Shown here: one piece after another, positions 34,547-44,500 of the stretch
How the letters are laid out: every line of letters starts with the position of its first letter
Position numbering within the stretch: position 1 is the first letter of the stretch
From: Amycolatopsis taiwanensis DSM 45107
Lineage (GTDB): Bacteria; Actinomycetota; Actinomycetes; Mycobacteriales; Pseudonocardiaceae
Length of the DNA stretch: 64,000 bases
NCBI RefSeq assembly: GCF_000519205.1
Contig: NZ_JAFB01000046.1
Span: 1-64,000 of the forward strand
Direction: 5' to 3'
Position numbers and translations under genes: made by a program
Notes under the pieces: generated by a model
What the model saw: only the letters and a program-made list of their open reading frames with translations
What the model was told of the DNA's origin: nothing
Databases searched by the model: none

Positions 34547-36148
34547 ATGAGTACGAACCAGCCCGCACAGGAGCCCGCCGCCGTAGCCAGCGGCGAGGGC
34601 GGCGCGCCGGACGCGCGTCAGCTGCGCACCATCCTGATCGCCGTCTCCATGGCGCTGATGGCCGTCATCGCGTCGGTGTCCGGGCTGAACGTCGCCCAGA
34701 CCCACATGGCCGTCGAGTTCGGGGCCTCACAGAGCACGGTTCTGTGGATCATCAACGTCTACACCCTGGCTCTGGCCGCGCTACTGCTGCCGCTCGGCGC
34801 GATCGGTGATCGCCTGGGCCGCAAGCCCATGCTGATCGCCGGGCTTGGCATCTTCGGTGTCGCAAACGTCGTGGCGGGCCTGGCCCCGACCACCGAGGTC
34901 ATGATCGCGGCCCGTGTGGCCAGCGGTATCGGCGCCGCGATGATCATGCCGATCACCCTTGCCGTCATCACCTCCACCTTCCCCGAGGAGCAGCGCGGCA
35001 AGGCGATCGGCGTGTGGACCGGCGTCGCCGGAGGCGGCGGCGTCCTGGGCATGTTCCTCTCCGCCCTGCTGGTCGATGTCGCGGACTGGCGCTGGCTGTT
35101 CGTGCTGCCGGTGGCCCTGGTCATCGTGGCCCTGGGCATGACACTGAAGTCGGTGCCCAACTCCCGTGAGCGCTCGGCCCATTCCTTCGACACCATGGGC
35201 GCGCTGGTCTCCACCGTCGCCGTCATCGGCCTCATCTTCGTCCTGCAGGAAGGGCCCGAACGCGGCTGGGCCGCCCCCGCGACGCTGATCAGCCTCGCCG
35301 TCGGCCTCATCGCCGGCATCGGCTTCGTGGCCTGGGAGCTGCACCGCCGAGACGCATCACTGCTGGAAGTACGCCTGTTCCGGGAGCGCGGCCTGGCCGG
35401 CGGTTCGCTCACGCTACTGGTGGTCTTCGGTGTCCAGGCAGGCATCGCCGTGGTCCTGTTTCCATTCTTCCAGGCGGTGCTCGGCTGGTCTGGACTGCTG
35501 TCGACGGTGGCCATGATGCCGATGGCCGTCATGATGATGACGACCTCCGGGCTGGCCCCCAAGATGGCCGCCCGCATCGGCTCCCGCTCGACCATGGCCG
35601 TGGGCATCGCCCTGGCCGGTGTGGGCCTGGCGCTGATGGCGCTGTTCGTTTCCCTGGAAGGCGGCTACCTGACCATCCTGCCGGGCATGCTCGCCATGGG
35701 CATCGGCATGGGCCTGTCCATGACGCCTTCCACCGAGGCCATCACCAGCTCGCTGCCGCGTGACAAGCAGGGCGTGGCCTCCGCACTCAACGACATCACC
35801 CGCGAGTTCGGCACCGCGCTGGGCGTCGCCATGTTGGGTGCGCTCCTGTCCGCCGGCTACCGCAGCGCGATTGACAACCGGCTGCACGGCGTCCCCCAGG
35901 GGGCCGCGGACACCGCCCGCGAAGGCATCGCCAACGCCGTCGAGGTCTCGGGCAGCACCGGCTCGCACACCCAGCAGATCGTCCATGCCGCCCAGCAGTC
36001 CTTCATCGACGGCTGGCAGCAGGCCATGTGGGCAGGCGTCGCCGTCATGGGCGCGCTGTTTCTCTACATCGCCCTGCGCGGCCCGAAGAACCCCGCCCCC
36101 GCGGCGGTGGACGAGGCCGAGGCCGCCGAGACGATCGCCGCCGGGTGA
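34547..36148 (+). CDS. MFS transporter, DHA2 (14-TM) drug exporter
   Basis: 533 residues with 14 hydrophobic helices. Motif A appears after TM2 as 'GAIGDRLGRKPMLIAGLGIF'; motif C region in TM5 'GVWTGVAGGGGVLGMFLSAL'; 'DWRWLFVLPVALVIVALG' is typical of the EmrB/QacA subfamily. It should export a hydrophobic compound by proton antiport. It follows the dithiol-oxidase-like flavoprotein in one operon and is followed by a hairpin at 36190-36240. Confidence 0.92.
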   Translation: MSTNQPAQEPAAVASGEGGAPDARQLRTILIAVSMALMAVIASVSGLNVAQTHMAVEFGASQSTVLWIINVYTLALAALLLPLGAIGDRLGRKPMLIAGLGIFGVANVVAGLAPTTEVMIAARVASGIGAAMIMPITLAVITSTFPEEQRGKAIGVWTGVAGGGGVLGMFLSALLVDVADWRWLFVLPVALVIVALGMTLKSVPNSRERSAHSFDTMGALVSTVAVIGLIFVLQEGPERGWAAPATLISLAVGLIAGIGFVAWELHRRDASLLEVRLFRERGLAGGSLTLLVVFGVQAGIAVVLFPFFQAVLGWSGLLSTVAMMPMAVMMMTTSGLAPKMAARIGSRSTMAVGIALAGVGLALMALFVSLEGGYLTILPGMLAMGIGMGLSMTPSTEAITSSLPRDKQGVASALNDITREFGTALGVAMLGALLSAGYRSAIDNRLHGVPQGAADTAREGIANAVEVSGSTGSHTQQIVHAAQQSFIDGWQQAMWAGVAVMGALFLYIALRGPKNPAPAAVDEAEAAETIAAG

Positions 36149-36189
36149 TCGCGTAGGGAACTTGAACCGGCTTGAACAGAGGGCCTCTT

Positions 36190-36240
36190 GAGTCGATGGC
36201 AGGGCGGCGGGCAATGTCTGCCGCCGCCCCGCCCCGACTC
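36190..36240 (+). terminator. Compound hairpin after the MFS gene
   Basis: Outer arms GAGTCG (36190-36195) and CGACTC (36235-36240), inner arms GGGCGGCGG (36202-36210) and CCGCCGCCC (36221-36229). It lies 41 bp beyond the stop at 36148. Confidence 0.6.
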
Positions 36241-36284
36241 AGCGGCGCTCCGCCACAGCCACAACACCCCCACACCGCAGACGC

Positions 36285-36387
36285 TCTGTGCGTGTCCATA
36301 GTGGACGTCGATGGGGTGGTGGTAGCCGATGCCGGAGTGGTAGCGCTCGGTGTTGTACCAGGTGAAACGGTCGATGATCGCGTTCGA
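36285..36387 (-). pseudogene. IS3-type transposase (integrase core) tail
   Basis: The minus strand reads 'FTWYNTERYHSGIGYHHPID' then VHYG. 'xWYNxxRxHSxLGYxxPxxV' is the conserved end of the IS3-family integrase core. Only about 30 residues are left. Confidence 0.7.
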
Positions 36388-36740
36388 TCACTGGATACCA
36401 ACTTCACCGCATCAATCATCTGATGGTGGGAAACGGAAGCTAGCGACGTCCCCTCCACCGCGGATGGCCTGTCGGCCCTCTCGCTCCCGGTTAACGCGAC
36501 GCTCAAGCTCGGTATGATCCACGCCATAAGCGAGCAGTAGGAACCGAGACACGTGATCGTCCATTTCGGATCAGATGCAAACCTGCAGCGCATCCCTCTA
36601 CCAGGACACAGGCCCATCTAGACACGGCTACTGCGGCGAGAAACTGGCCACCGCCATAGAGGAAGGCCGGGACCTGTCCTCGATGAGCGGCATCCTGACC
36701 GGCAGCTCCTATCGTCTGCTGCCGGCCTGTCGGCCCGGTT
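36388..36740. other. Scar region without a recognisable gene
   Basis: About 350 bp between the IS3 tail and the truncated hydrolase. Short open frames exist on both strands but none has recognisable motifs. Probably degraded mobile DNA. Confidence 0.4.
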
Positions 36741-37100
36741 TCACTTCAGGTGCCGGGCGAAGAACCGGCTCCCGTCGTCCCCCTCGAACTGCGGGACGCC
36801 GGTATGCCCGCCCATATTGGCGTGCAGCGTCTTCTCCTTGGAGCCGAAGGCGTCGAACAGGCCCATGGCCAGTTGCCGGTCGTTTCCTTCGTCGTCCCAC
36901 TGCAGCAGGACCTGCAGCGGAATGGTGACCTGCCGGGCCTCCTCGAACAGGGCGCGGGGCACGAAACTCCCGGCGAACAGAAGAGCGGCCGAGATGCGCG
37001 GCTCGACCACCGCCAGCCGGAGGCCGATGGCGATCACCCCTCCCGCGTAGCCGACCGGGCCGCCGACCTCGGGCCAGCGAAAGGAGGCAGTGAATCGCAT
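36741..37100 (-). pseudogene. Alpha/beta hydrolase, C-terminal part only
   Basis: 119 residues. They match the second half of an alpha/beta hydrolase: 'EPRISAALLFAGSFVP', 'VTIPLQVLLQWDDEGNDRQL' with the acid Asp, 'LFDAFGSKEKTLHANMGGHT' with the catalytic-His region, and a terminal 'RFFARHL'. The nucleophile elbow should lie just before residue 20, but the sequence there ('PVGYAGGVIAIGL') lacks Ser, and no upstream frame supplies the N-terminal half. The protein cannot be active. This is a gene truncated in the same scarred interval as the IS3 tail. Confidence 0.7.
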
Positions 37101-37638
37101 GGTCGTGCCTTTCGGGAGTGCTCGTGAACGGCGCTCCCGGACGACCTATCGTCCGACCGTGACCCTCGAGGGGAGCACCCATGTCGATACGTTCACGGCT
37201 ACCACCTCCTCGTTCTCTCGCACGGCCTCCGGCAAAGTAGCAGTGGCCGCAGTCGAGTTTTCGCGGCGGCTCCGTGGCCGGATGTCACGGAGCCGCCAAG
37301 AAGACCTGGGAATCCCCGCCGCCTGAGATGGAACCTGGGAAACCGGGCTACCCCGCCGGTCGGCCCGCCCGCAGCCGCCGTCTATAGCTGGGAGTCGCAT
37401 CGATCGACGCACCGATCGCGGACAACTGCCAAATACCAATGACAACGGCCAAATATCGCTGACAGTCACAGCGTGTCCACACCAGACACGTGTGTCTTGT
37501 TTGACGAATCGCTTGACATGGAGGCGGCGACGAAGCGTCCATAGTCTTATAGCCCGCACTACCGGATGCGCACCGGCGGGCCACGCCCCGGCCGGGGCAT
37601 GACCATCCCATTCCGCACCAACACAGACGGAGTTCGTC
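37101..37638. other. Intergenic region with promoter-like elements
   Basis: About 540 bp without a recognisable gene. Near the right end there are TTGACG (37501-37506) and TTGACA (37514-37519) hexamers and the AT-rich CATAGTCTTATAG around 37540, upstream of the small ORF starting 37639. This could be its original promoter. The near-palindrome agacacgtgtgtct lies just left of them. Confidence 0.35.
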
Positions 37639-38272
37639 ATGTCCCGTAGTAACCGCAAGAACCACACCGCGGCCGCGCCTGTCCCGCAGGACGAACCGAC
37701 CGCCGAGGACAAGGTACGCGCCGCGCTGGCTGGCAAACCTGGTTCCACCACCGCCGAGCTGGCAATAGCGGCCGGGTCGGCCGTTCGACCGCGGCGACGT
37801 CTGCATCGACGAGGCCGACGCGATCTTCACGGGCCTCGGATTCGCCTTCGGCCTCGCGTTCACACGCTCTGCTCTCGCCCACTTCCACCAAGCTGAGGGC
37901 GACCCCGCCGCCGCCCGCCGAGCCGCCAGCGACGCGCTGGACTTCGCCCGCCCGATCCCCTCGCCCCCGCTGCTGAGCCGCACGCACCACCAGTACGGGC
38001 TGATGCTGCTGTCCCAGCAGCAGCCCCGGGCAGCCCTGGACCATCTCGACACCGCTCTCACACTCCGCCGCGGCAGCCGAGAACGCTGGGGGGAAGCCGA
38101 AACTCTCATCGCCCGTGCGGAAACCCTCACCGCCCTTGGCCAGCCCACCGCCGCCCGCGCCAACTACCGCGAAGCCGCGAACATCCTCGCCGAACTCGAC
38201 GACCCCCGGGTCACCGACGTCCAAGCCCGCATCGCCACGCTATCCACCCAACCGCAGCACAACCCCATGTAG
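37639..38272 (+). pseudogene. Chimeric remnant: small HTH N-terminus joined to a TPR-type C-terminus
   Basis: The first frame (ATG 37639) encodes a hydrophilic leader and 'TAEDKVRAALAGKPGSTTAE', L-A-I-A-A-G, the start of a winged-helix domain common in actinobacterial mobile elements. It breaks off near 37780. A second frame opens there: 'FDRGDVCIDEADAIFTGLGF', 'SALAHFHQAEGDPAAARRAA', 'LSRTHHQYGLMLLSQQQP', 'AALDHLDTALTLRRGSRERW' and so on to the stop at 38272, i.e. tetratricopeptide-like repeats from the end of a larger regulator. The join of two unrelated halves indicates a deletion. Confidence 0.55.
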
Positions 38273-38516
38273 TCCACCGGTTCAGTCCAGGCGCCTTGGT
38301 GAGTGGCGGTGATCTGGTGGGTCAGCCACGCCTGCCGGATCATGCGCGTCGCCGGTGAACGCAAGCGGGCGCCATAGAAGCCCGAGCGGACCCGGGCGAA
38401 CCGGTAAAAGGGGTCGCGTGTGTCCGATGGACACCGTCGCGATCATCTGCGGGGCCGACAGGGCACACTGGTAGCAACTGTCCATGATCACTCCGCTGAG
38501 CGAGATGGGGTAAGTG

Positions 38517-39395
38517 ATGATCCCGGTTGATGGTCCCGTGCGGGCGATGTCGAAGGACGTTGCCGAGCGGCTGCTGAGCGAGTCGATGAACAAGGCGCAT
38601 GAAGGCAGGGTCTACGACTTCTACCTCAGCGGAACCTCTAATTACGCCGCCGACCGCGAGTTCGCCAAGGAACAAATCGCGCGGGTGCCCGACCTGCCAT
38701 GGGCCGCGCGGCAAAACCGCCGGTTTCTCGGACGCGCGGTCCAGCACATGATCAACCAGGGCATCCGGCAGTTCATCGACATCGGCTCGGGGCTGCCCAC
38801 CGAGGGCAACGTGCACCAGGTCGCGCAGCGCTTCGCCCCCGGCGAATGCCGTGTGGTCTACGTCGATCACGACCCCGTCGCCAGCGCGCACAGCTACCTC
38901 CTGCTCGAAGGTGCCGACCAACTCGACCGGAATCGGCCGATCAACGGCGACCTCCTTCGGTACGAGCAGTTGTGGGAAACCATCAACGACACCGGTCTGA
39001 TCGACCCCACCGAACCAGTCGGACTGCTTCTGGTCGCGGTCCTGCATTTCCTCCCCAACGACCTCAACCCGCACCAGGCGGTCGCGTTCTACCGCGACCA
39101 GGTGCCCGCCGGCTCTCACCTCGCCATCTCACACGCCAGCGTCGATGGCATGCCACAAGAGGCAATCGACGCGCTGCTGGCGGTTCTGAACGACTACGAC
39201 CGGACCACGGCGCGCGCGTTGTCGCGCACCCGCCCCGAGATCCGGGAGTTCTTCGGCGAGTGGCCGCTGCTGGAACCGCCGGGAATCGTATGGACCCCAG
39301 AATGGACCGTCGACGGCATCGAGAACGACACCATCGTTGGCGACATCGACGCCTACCAGTCGCAGATCGTCGCAGGAATCGCCCACAAGCCCTGA
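38517..39395 (+). CDS. S-adenosyl methyltransferase of the DUF574/Methyltransf_19 family
   Basis: 292 residues from ATG 38517 (GGGG six bases upstream). The family blocks are evident: 'AHEGRVYDFYLSGTSNYAAD', 'ARQNRRFLGRAVQHMINQGI', SAM-binding 'QFIDIGSGLPTEGNVHQVAQ', 'CRVVYVDHDPVASAHSYLLL' and C-terminal 'EWPLLEPPGIVWTPEW'. These proteins are abundant in Streptomyces and Pseudonocardiales, often many copies per genome, with no established substrate. No obvious operon partner; the gene lies between the chimeric remnant and a convergent mobile-element operon. Confidence 0.92.
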   Translation: MIPVDGPVRAMSKDVAERLLSESMNKAHEGRVYDFYLSGTSNYAADREFAKEQIARVPDLPWAARQNRRFLGRAVQHMINQGIRQFIDIGSGLPTEGNVHQVAQRFAPGECRVVYVDHDPVASAHSYLLLEGADQLDRNRPINGDLLRYEQLWETINDTGLIDPTEPVGLLLVAVLHFLPNDLNPHQAVAFYRDQVPAGSHLAISHASVDGMPQEAIDALLAVLNDYDRTTARALSRTRPEIREFFGEWPLLEPPGIVWTPEWTVDGIENDTIVGDIDAYQSQIVAGIAHKP

Positions 39396-39535
39396 CGGGC
39401 CACCACACATTTGCGGTCAGCCTGGCGCTGTGATGGCAAATGTGATTGTGGAAAGTGGTGCTCGCCGTTGGTTGGCGGTGACCCGCTTGTTGACGCAACG
39501 GACCGCGTTCACCCTGGGCTCCCCAGTCGACTCGG

Positions 39536-40326
39536 CTACCCGTGCCCGGTTCCCTCGGATTTCGCCGGCACCGTCTGGAAGGTCCACTCGTCGCCATCGA
39601 TCCGGTATTCCCGTCCGCATCGGGGTCGATGCGCCACGGCAGGTAGCCGTCGAGGGCCCGCAGATGCTGGTGGCCATGGACCAGGGTGTCGCCATCGAAG
39701 TACACCTGCGGGTGGTTGTCGGGAACGCGCTCGTGGCGCGTGGTGGACCAGACCGCCACGGCTTCGGCGATCTCGGGCCGGAACACTGGGATGCACGGGT
39801 GGATGCCGGGGCGGGTTTCGACCCGAGTGGGGAAGCCGCTCATGGGCAGGTTTGCGGGGTCGCAGGTCACCAGGGCTTCACCTGGGCGCAGGTGGTGGCG
39901 TTCGGCGTCGCGCAGCACGCTGAGGTGGTGGTCGGACCGGGCGGGGATGCGGGTCGGGGCGGAGAGAAACCAGCGGCCGAGGTCCCCGAGCGGGTAGCGT
40001 CCGTCCTCGCCGAGAGCGATCTCGTGGCGCTGATGAGCGGCTTTCTTGGTGAAAATCACCAGCAGTTCCTCCTCGAAGCGGGCCAGCGGGTACCAGTCCG
40101 GATCGTGCGGGTAGAACAGGTTGAGCCAGTCGCACAGGGCCTCGGCGACCTCCCGCCGCAGGCGGGGCCGCACCCACAGCCCGTGGTGGCGGCGGGGTTC
40201 GATCACGGCGGGAACGCTGACCTGGTGCGGCTCGGCGGCCTCGGCGGGCACGAGGTCGATCCAGTACTCGCCGGCGGTGAGGTCGGTGCCTGTGGACAAG
40301 GTCGTGTCGGTGGTGAGCGTGCTCAT
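39536..40326 (-). pseudogene. Hypothetical protein of an integrated element, C-terminal frameshift
   Basis: From ATG 40326 the frame encodes about 235 residues: 'AGEYWIDLVPAEAAEPHQVS', 'LWVRPRLRREVAEALCDWLN', 'LFYPHDPDWYPLARFEEELL', 'HPCIPVFRPEIAEAVAVWST', 'LRALDGYLPWRIDPDADG'. Near 39615 it shifts; the continuation 'REYRIDGDEWTFQTVPAKSE' and GTGHG with a stop at 39536 is in another frame. Function unknown; it has no recognised domain. It starts within the stop of the upstream gene (ATGA), third in a coupled operon. Only the last 25 residues are displaced, so a sequencing error is possible. Confidence 0.6.
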
Positions 40327-40664
40327 CGCTGTTCTCCTTCGGTGTTCGGTGTCGGGGTGCCGGGGTGAGTCCAGCGGTACGTGGCCGGGTCCCACGTGGC
40401 TGTGGTGAGGAGGCGGTTGAGGTCGGGCATGCCGGGGCCGAGCATCCAGCCGAACTCGATGCATTCGGCCTCCCCGGGCCAGCGTCCGGTCCCCACGTCC
40501 TGCGGGCAGCGGCACGAGGGCGAGTGGCCGAGGCGCTGAAGCCCAGTGGCTGGACAGCGGGCCACGTCGCAGCCGTCGAGGTGGGCTTGGCCGGTCCCGA
40601 CCCCGCAATCCGGGCAGCGCCGCTGCAGCGGCCCGGTGTCGGTTTCCGACGAGTGGGTCGTCAT
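40323..40664 (-). CDS. Small Cys-rich protein of unknown function
   Basis: 113 residues from ATG 40664 with GGGAGGAC upstream. Cys pairs '[20 protein letters not shown]' and '[20 protein letters not shown]' suggest a zinc-binding ribbon in the first half; the second half has '[20 protein letters not shown]' and a Pro/Thr-rich tail. Similar small proteins are encoded in actinobacterial integrative elements and plasmids. It overlaps the genes on both sides by 4 bp. Confidence 0.65.
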   Translation of the reverse strand: MTTHSSETDTGPLQRRCPDCGVGTGQAHLDGCDVARCPATGLQRLGHSPSCRCPQDVGTGRWPGEAECIEFGWMLGPGMPDLNRLLTTATWDPATYRWTHPGTPTPNTEGEQR

Positions 40665-40876
40665 GCCGTCCTCCCGGGGTGGTCGTGGTGGATCTGGAGA
40701 AACTCGGTCCACTGGCGGGTTTCGTAGCTGAGGTAGCTGTCGTGCAGCCGCACGTCATGGGCGAGCAGCTGGCGGTGGGCGGCGACCAGCCCCGCTCCGG
40801 CGGTGATTGCCTCGGCAAGGCGCAGATGCATGCGCGCCCAGTCCGGGCAGCGTTCGTACTCGAGGGCGACCTCCAC
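40661..40876 (-). CDS. Small hypothetical protein, first of a coupled three-gene operon
   Basis: 71 residues: '[20 protein letters not shown]', '[20 protein letters not shown]', '[20 protein letters not shown]'. Mostly helical and without known motifs. Its stop overlaps the next start by 4 bp (ATGA). A palindrome at 40925-40940 and an AT-rich segment lie upstream and may hold its promoter. An element-borne accessory protein by context. Confidence 0.6.
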   Translation of the reverse strand: MEVALEYERCPDWARMHLRLAEAITAGAGLVAAHRQLLAHDVRLHDSYLSYETRQWTEFLQIHHDHPGRTA

Positions 40877-40924
40877 GAACCTTACGAACCGCCTGCTCAG
40901 TGGGTATAGGCGACCGCAAAATAT

Positions 40925-40940
40925 GTTCGTTTTGTCGAAC
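40925..40940 (-). promoter_or_regulatory. Inverted repeat upstream of the small operon
   Basis: GTTCG-TTTTGT-CGAAC, 5-bp perfect arms, in the only AT-rich stretch of this interval, about 50 bp upstream of the start at 40876. On the minus strand TATACC at about 40899-40904 could be a -10. Confidence 0.4.
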
Positions 40941-41036
40941 CATCACGGTGCGTCGCTCCTGCGCCAGCGTGGATCGGTGCTGGGATCGGGTGGCGCGCTG
41001 GACGGGGCGATCGGCGCCCGGCTGGGTCGTCGAGCC

Positions 41037-41330
41037 CTAGCTTGACCTTGTCGGTGATCTTGGAAGCGTCGGGGTCAGCTGCTGACGGGCCGTAAGGACT
41101 TCAGTCGAGGGATCCCGTGCTGGTCCATCCTGGAAGGCGGTCGGTAGCCAGGGAGGGACTGCTTCGCCGGTCGGCGGCATACCGCTGAGGCGCTCGATAC
41201 TCACGGCGATAGCCGTGAAGACATGTTGCAGGTGGGCCTTCGGCTGTCCCCGGTAGCGGCACCGGCGCATCCCGTGTCCGTGGACGGAGTTGCACACTAA
41301 CCACCCGCCTACAGTTGGTTGGTTGACAGC
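41037..41330 (-). pseudogene. IS1182-type transposase, C-terminal remnant
   Basis: The minus strand encodes 'NSVHGHGMRRCRYRGQPKAH', then LQHVFTAIAVSIERLSGMPPT. 'GxRRCRYRGxPKxHLQHxxTAxAxNxxRL' is the conserved end of IS1182/ISL-like DDE transposases of actinobacteria. The catalytic core is absent. It borders the helicase-PLD gene on its left. Confidence 0.75.
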
Positions 41331-41527
41331 GCTGTCACTGTGCTGGAAGTCATCCAAGTGAACGCTCCACCACCGACTGGCCTCAGGCAGGATGAAGTTC
41401 GTCTGGACCGCGAGGTCATGCCTTCATCGGATCTTGCTCCATCCTTGTTATCTCTCTGTGGTAGCGCACCGATCCCTGGTTTACTCGGTAACCCAGAGGT
41501 GATCGATCATCACGGGGGGACAGATCG

Positions 41528-44500
41528 GTGTCGCTAGCCGAGTGGAAATCCGAGGCCATCAGTGCGGTAGAGCATTGGCTCACTCTGCAACCCGGGCCAT
41601 CGGCGCAGCAACGGTGGAAACCCATCGGTAGTGCCAAAGAAGGCAACGAACCTGGCTGGCTTCTACTGGACAAACGGGGCGACCCGGTCAAGCTCGACAC
41701 GCTCAATGACCTGTGTTTCGCCGGGAACGGTGGCCCGGACGTGGATACGGCGTATCCAATCGAAACATTTCGGCAGGTCGACGGGGTGCTGCTACTCAAG
41801 GAGCCGGCCGCCTTGCCCAAGCGGAGCCGGACAGTGTGGAGCAGGAGCATGTCCGTCCGGTTGCTCACCGAGAAATTGATCAGCGGATTGCGCGAATCCG
41901 GCAATGCACACATAGCGGATGCGTTCGCGACCGACCGTCTGGCGCCCCACCCAATGCGCGGAATTCCGGCGCCTCCCGGCTTGGTCGGGGCGCAGGCCGA
42001 TGCCTATCGCGCGTGTTTGAGCGAAGGCGTTCGGCTGGTGTGGGGACCGCCGGGGGCCGGCAAAACGAGGGTACTCGCCCGCGCGATCGAGGATCTGGTC
42101 AACGGCAGCAAGCGTGTGCTGCTGGTGTCCACCGCAAACGTGGCTGTGGACAACGCCCTGCACGCCGTGGTCAAGGCCATGCGACCCAAACGAGGGGCCG
42201 CGATTCGGGTCGGCCCGGCACAGCTGGCTGAGGTGGCGAACAATCCGGATGTACATCTGCAGCAACTCGCCGCTGCTGCCTCCAACGAGGTCGACCGCGA
42301 ACTGCGCACGATTGAACGGCAACTCGCCGAGCTTGACGGCCTGGATACCGAAATCGCCACATTGTCCGAGCAGGTCGGTGATTTCGCCCCCACCACCTAC
42401 CGGGCGGCGTTAGAGCGGATCGAGAATGGACGAGAATTTGACAAACTCGCCCTGCTGATTCGTGATGCCGAAGCGCTATGGGAAGCAGCCGACAGAAAAG
42501 CCACTGCCAAGCGAGCCGCCGCACAGCAGGCCCAGAACGAATGGAATCGTATTGCAGGCGCACGCGAGGCGCTGAACAACGCTCAGGAGCTGACCGCTCA
42601 ACTCAACCGTCTCGTCGTCCAGCACAAGAGTAAGCAAGCGGAGGTGACCGCGGCTGAACTCCGGTTGACAGCGGCAGACGGTTGGCTGGCGACCAGAAAA
42701 GCCAAGCGTGCTCGCGACAAGGCCGCCGAGGAGCTACACGCGTTTGAGCAGCTTGCCGCGGTGCGACATCGCCAATTGTCCGAATTGATTGGCGCGCACC
42801 GTGCGAGCGCTCAGCCGATCACCGGGGACTACGTGGCCAAGGTGGACACCGATCTCGGGAAGGCGCGCAAGGCTGTCGACCAAGCCGATCAATCCGAAGC
42901 CGCCGCGCTGTCACGACTGCGGGAATTGCGCGACCTTCGCCAGGCCAGACAGGACCGCGGCCTGCCCACCGATGTCGACCACGAGTATGTGCGCCAAGCT
43001 CGCTCGGCCGATCTGCCCGGCAAGTTCGAGCGGCTGGAGCGGGTCAGGGGACAGCAGCGAAATGCCGCTTCCCAGCGCGGCAAGCTGGAAGAAGCGCATC
43101 GCCTGCTGGTGAACAGGTCCCGCAAACTACGCCGGGATGCAGAGAAGCTGTTGGTCGAGGAAGCCGGCTTGGTGGCTACTACCCTCGCCCGCTCGCGGAT
43201 GCACCCAGCCCTGGCCAAGGCGGATTTCGATGTCGTACTGGTCGACGAGGCTGGCGCGGCCGTCCTCGCCGAGGTGCTGCTTGCCCTGTGCCGGGCGACG
43301 AAAACCGCCGTCCTGTTCGGCGATTTCCTCCAGCTTCCCCCGGTGCAGGACAGGAATCTCGCAAACAGCACCCATGAACAGCTGCGGCGCTGGGTGTTGC
43401 CGAACCCGTTCACGCATGCGGGCATCCGCACGCCGAACGATGCGCTGCAACATCCGGGATGCGTGACCCTGCTACACCAGTTCCGCTTCGGCCCAGGTCT
43501 GCGGCAGCTGGCTAATGACGTGATCTACGAGGTCCTTCGTGACGCAAGCGATCTGCCCGGGGTACCCGCCCGGCAGGACACCGAGATCGTGTTTGTCGAT
43601 ACGAGCAGCCTCGGTGAGATGGGTGAGGTTCGCCGACCAGGCGGAAAACGCGGCTGGTGGCCAGCGGGACTGGTACTGTCCAGGGCGTTGGCCGAGCATC
43701 ATCTGCCCGAGGACAACGAGGTCGGCATCGTCACGCCGTACACCCTCCAACGGGACGCGACCCTGGCCGGCCTGAGAGATCGCGGCCTCGTCGCCGGTGT
43801 TTCGGTCGGCACCGTGCATGCATTCCAAGGTCGGGAGTTTCCCACCGTCGTGTTCGACCTGGTTGAGGACGGCAACGGCTGGGTGGCCAAGTCACGGCGA
43901 GATGCGGGTACCTGGGAGGATGACGGCGTCCGGCTTTTCGGTGTCGGGATCACCAGAGCACAACACCGCCTCTACCTGATCGCCGACCTTGGCGCAGTAC
44001 AACGGGCGGCCCATGGGCCGCTTGCCGCCCTGACCGCTGCGCGACGCCGAGGACGGGTGCGGCTGTGGAGCGCCGCTGCGCTGCTCGGCATGGAGGAACC
44101 GCTACCGCAGTTCGTGGACAACGCGTTCACCGAGGTCAGTGAGATGCTTCGGCAGCTGGTCACGGCGAGCGACATCAGCGACGAAAAGACCTTCTACATC
44201 GAACTGGAAGGGCGGCTTCGGTCGGCGACCCGCCAAGTATGGATGTGGTCGCCGTGGATCTCCACCCGCGCCAAACAGGTTGTTCCCCTAATAGCCGGCA
44301 CCGTCGCGAGGGGCGTGGACGTGCGTGTGTTCATCCGGCCGGACGAGGACCGCAACATGGCCAAGGGCTGGGCCCAAGATGAACTACCCGCGTTGCACGC
44401 TTCCGGGGCAACGGTCATCCGATCGCACCACGAACACCGGAAAATCGTGGTCATCGATGAAGAGGTCGTACTGTTCGGAAGCCTGAATGCTTTGTCAAGC

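Noticed and set aside
43127-43453. Minus-strand frames within the helicase gene
   Set aside because: Shadow frames of the helicase coding sequence without independent signals.
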